NCBI GenBank assembly: GCA_947573465.1
Contig: CANPET010000122.1
Span: forward strand, 1 to 5,841
Reading direction: 5' to 3'
Length of the DNA stretch: 5,841 nucleotides
Origin: an uncultured Eubacterium sp.
GTDB lineage: Bacteria > Bacillota > Clostridia > Lachnospirales > Lachnospiraceae
In this document: positions 4,886-5,841 of the stretch, piece after piece
Position numbering within the stretch: position 1 is the stretch's first letter
How the letters are laid out: every line of letters starts with the position of its first letter
Program-made: the position numbers and the translations under genes
The notes under the pieces: model-generated
Databases searched by the model: none
Told to the model about the DNA's origin: nothing
Seen by the model: the letters and a program-made list of their open reading frames with translations, nothing else

Positions 4886-5841
4886 TGGAAAATCAGGAAC
4901 TGGAATTTGCATCGGGCAATGAAATTGCTGCAATTGCTGTAAAACAGATAGGATATGATGTCATGGGTTATTATCCTATCACTCCTTCCACACAAATTGC
5001 TGAAAATCTTGACTTAATGAAAGCTCAGGGAAAAACTGATATTGTAATGATTGCTGCCGAAGGGGAACACAGCGCCGCAGGAATCTGCTATGGTGCCTCT
5101 GTGTCCGGAGGAAGAGTTTTTAATGCTACCAGTGCAAACGGACTATTATATGCCCTGGAACAATTTCCAGTACAATCAGGAACCAGATATCCTATGGTAA
5201 TGAATGTAGCATGCCGTACCGTCTCCGGACCGTTATCTATTAAAGGAGACCACAGCGATATTATGTTTCTGTTAAACTGTGGATGGCCTATCTTTTTTGC
5301 CCACAGTGTGCAGCAGGTATATGATTTTAATTTAATCGCCTTAAAGCTGGGAGAATTGGTAAATCTTCCTGTGGCAGTGGCTTTTGACGGTTTCTTTACC
5401 AGCCACCAGAAACGTAGCTGCTATCGCTTTTCCAATGATGATGTGGTTCGAAAATATATCGGTAATAAAAGAGAAGTATATCCTTTCCTTGATTTTGAAA
5501 ACCCAATAACTGTCGGTTCTTACATGAACGAACCTGATTTAATTAATAACCGTTACCAGCTTCATCTGGCAATGCATGAGGTCTCTAAGGCACTGCCTGC
5601 GCTATTTAAAGAGTATGAAAAGTTATCTGGAAGATCATATAAAACATGGGAAGCCTATTGTTGTGAAGATGCCGAAACAATCCTCGTTCTTCTAGGCTCT
5701 TCTTTTGACACTGCAATGGTCGCTGTAGACCGTCTGCGGGAACAAGGAGAAAAGGTTGGTGTTTTGACCCTTACAATGCTCAGACCTTTTCCTTCGAAAG
5801 ATATTTATGAACAGTTAAAAAATGCTTGCAAAATTATCAAA
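4885..5841 (+). CDS. 2-oxoacid:ferredoxin oxidoreductase alpha subunit, 3' end cut by window
   Basis: The frame is open from ATG at 4885 to the window edge (319 codons, no stop). Residues 1-180 match the pyrimidine-binding domain I of pyruvate:ferredoxin oxidoreductases. Key blocks are Y30-P-I-T-P-S-T36, A58-E-G-E61-H-S, T82-S-A-N-G-L-L-Y-A-L-E92, S98-G-T-R-Y-P, G121-D-H-S-D125 and F167-D-G-F-F-T-S-H174. Residues about 263-319 begin the transketolase C-terminal-like domain II: ILVLLGSSFDTAM, then VDRLREQGEKVG and LRPFP303. Alpha pairs with a TPP-binding beta subunit to make the active site; beta is absent here and is expected just downstream. With the upstream gamma-delta fusion this gives the gene order gamma/delta-alpha. 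Full-length homologues are usually about 350-480 residues, so a modest part is missing. Differences from the common pyruvate enzyme pattern, such as TSANGL for TSSQGL and NCGW in the segment after DHSD, point to a divergent subgroup. Specificity is not assigned. Confidence 0.9.
   Translation, partial: MENQELEFASGNEIAAIAVKQIGYDVMGYYPITPSTQIAENLDLMKAQGKTDIVMIAAEGEHSAAGICYGASVSGGRVFNATSANGLLYALEQFPVQSGTRYPMVMNVACRTVSGPLSIKGDHSDIMFLLNCGWPIFFAHSVQQVYDFNLIALKLGELVNLPVAVAFDGFFTSHQKRSCYRFSNDDVVRKYIGNKREVYPFLDFENPITVGSYMNEPDLINNRYQLHLAMHEVSKALPALFKEYEKLSGRSYKTWEAYCCEDAETILVLLGSSFDTAMVAVDRLREQGEKVGVLTLTMLRPFPSKDIYEQLKNACKIIK

Noticed and set aside
3761..5841. Assignment as porGDA (pyruvate) or vorA/B (2-oxoisovalerate)
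   Set aside because: Motif differences and the missing beta subunit prevent choosing a substrate; only the enzyme family is supported.

Overview
The window looks like chromosomal DNA of a low-GC Gram-positive anaerobe. Clostridia, probably a gut Lachnospiraceae-type organism, is an inference from the AT-rich composition, AGGAG-type ribosome binding sites, a secreted beta-glucanase and a ferredoxin-linked 2-oxoacid oxidoreductase. No RNA gene, insertion sequence, CRISPR array or phage gene was seen. There are five protein-coding genes in three transcription units, and two of the genes run off the window edges.

Left (1-1312, minus strand): a secreted glycoside hydrolase family 16 endo-beta-glucanase of the laminarinase type. 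It has a signal peptide, a catalytic domain with the bulged ExDxxE motif, a Thr/Pro-rich linker and a CBM4/9-like carbohydrate-binding domain cut by the window edge. It has its own ribosome binding site and a plausible promoter at 1356-1384, with overlapping palindromes just upstream.

Middle (1452-3595, minus strand): a two-gene unit, MoxR-type AAA+ ATPase followed by a CoxE-like VWA-domain protein, ending at a hairpin plus T-tract terminator (1452-1478). Such pairs act in other organisms as chaperone or maturation machines for metalloenzymes and other complexes. No client is evident next to this unit, although it is divergent from an Fe-S enzyme operon.

Right (3761-5841, plus strand): a gamma-delta fusion subunit of a 2-oxoacid:ferredoxin oxidoreductase with two [4Fe-4S] motifs, then the alpha subunit, overlapping by one base and probably translationally coupled. 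The beta (TPP-binding) subunit is not in the window and should follow. The gamma domain is divergent at its N-terminal glycine motif, so the substrate (pyruvate, branched-chain or aryl oxoacid) cannot be assigned.

The 165-bp divergent gap (3596-3760) carries an inverted repeat, ATATGCA/TGCATAT, that overlaps a candidate promoter for the ATPase-VWA unit. It is the natural control point between the two operons.
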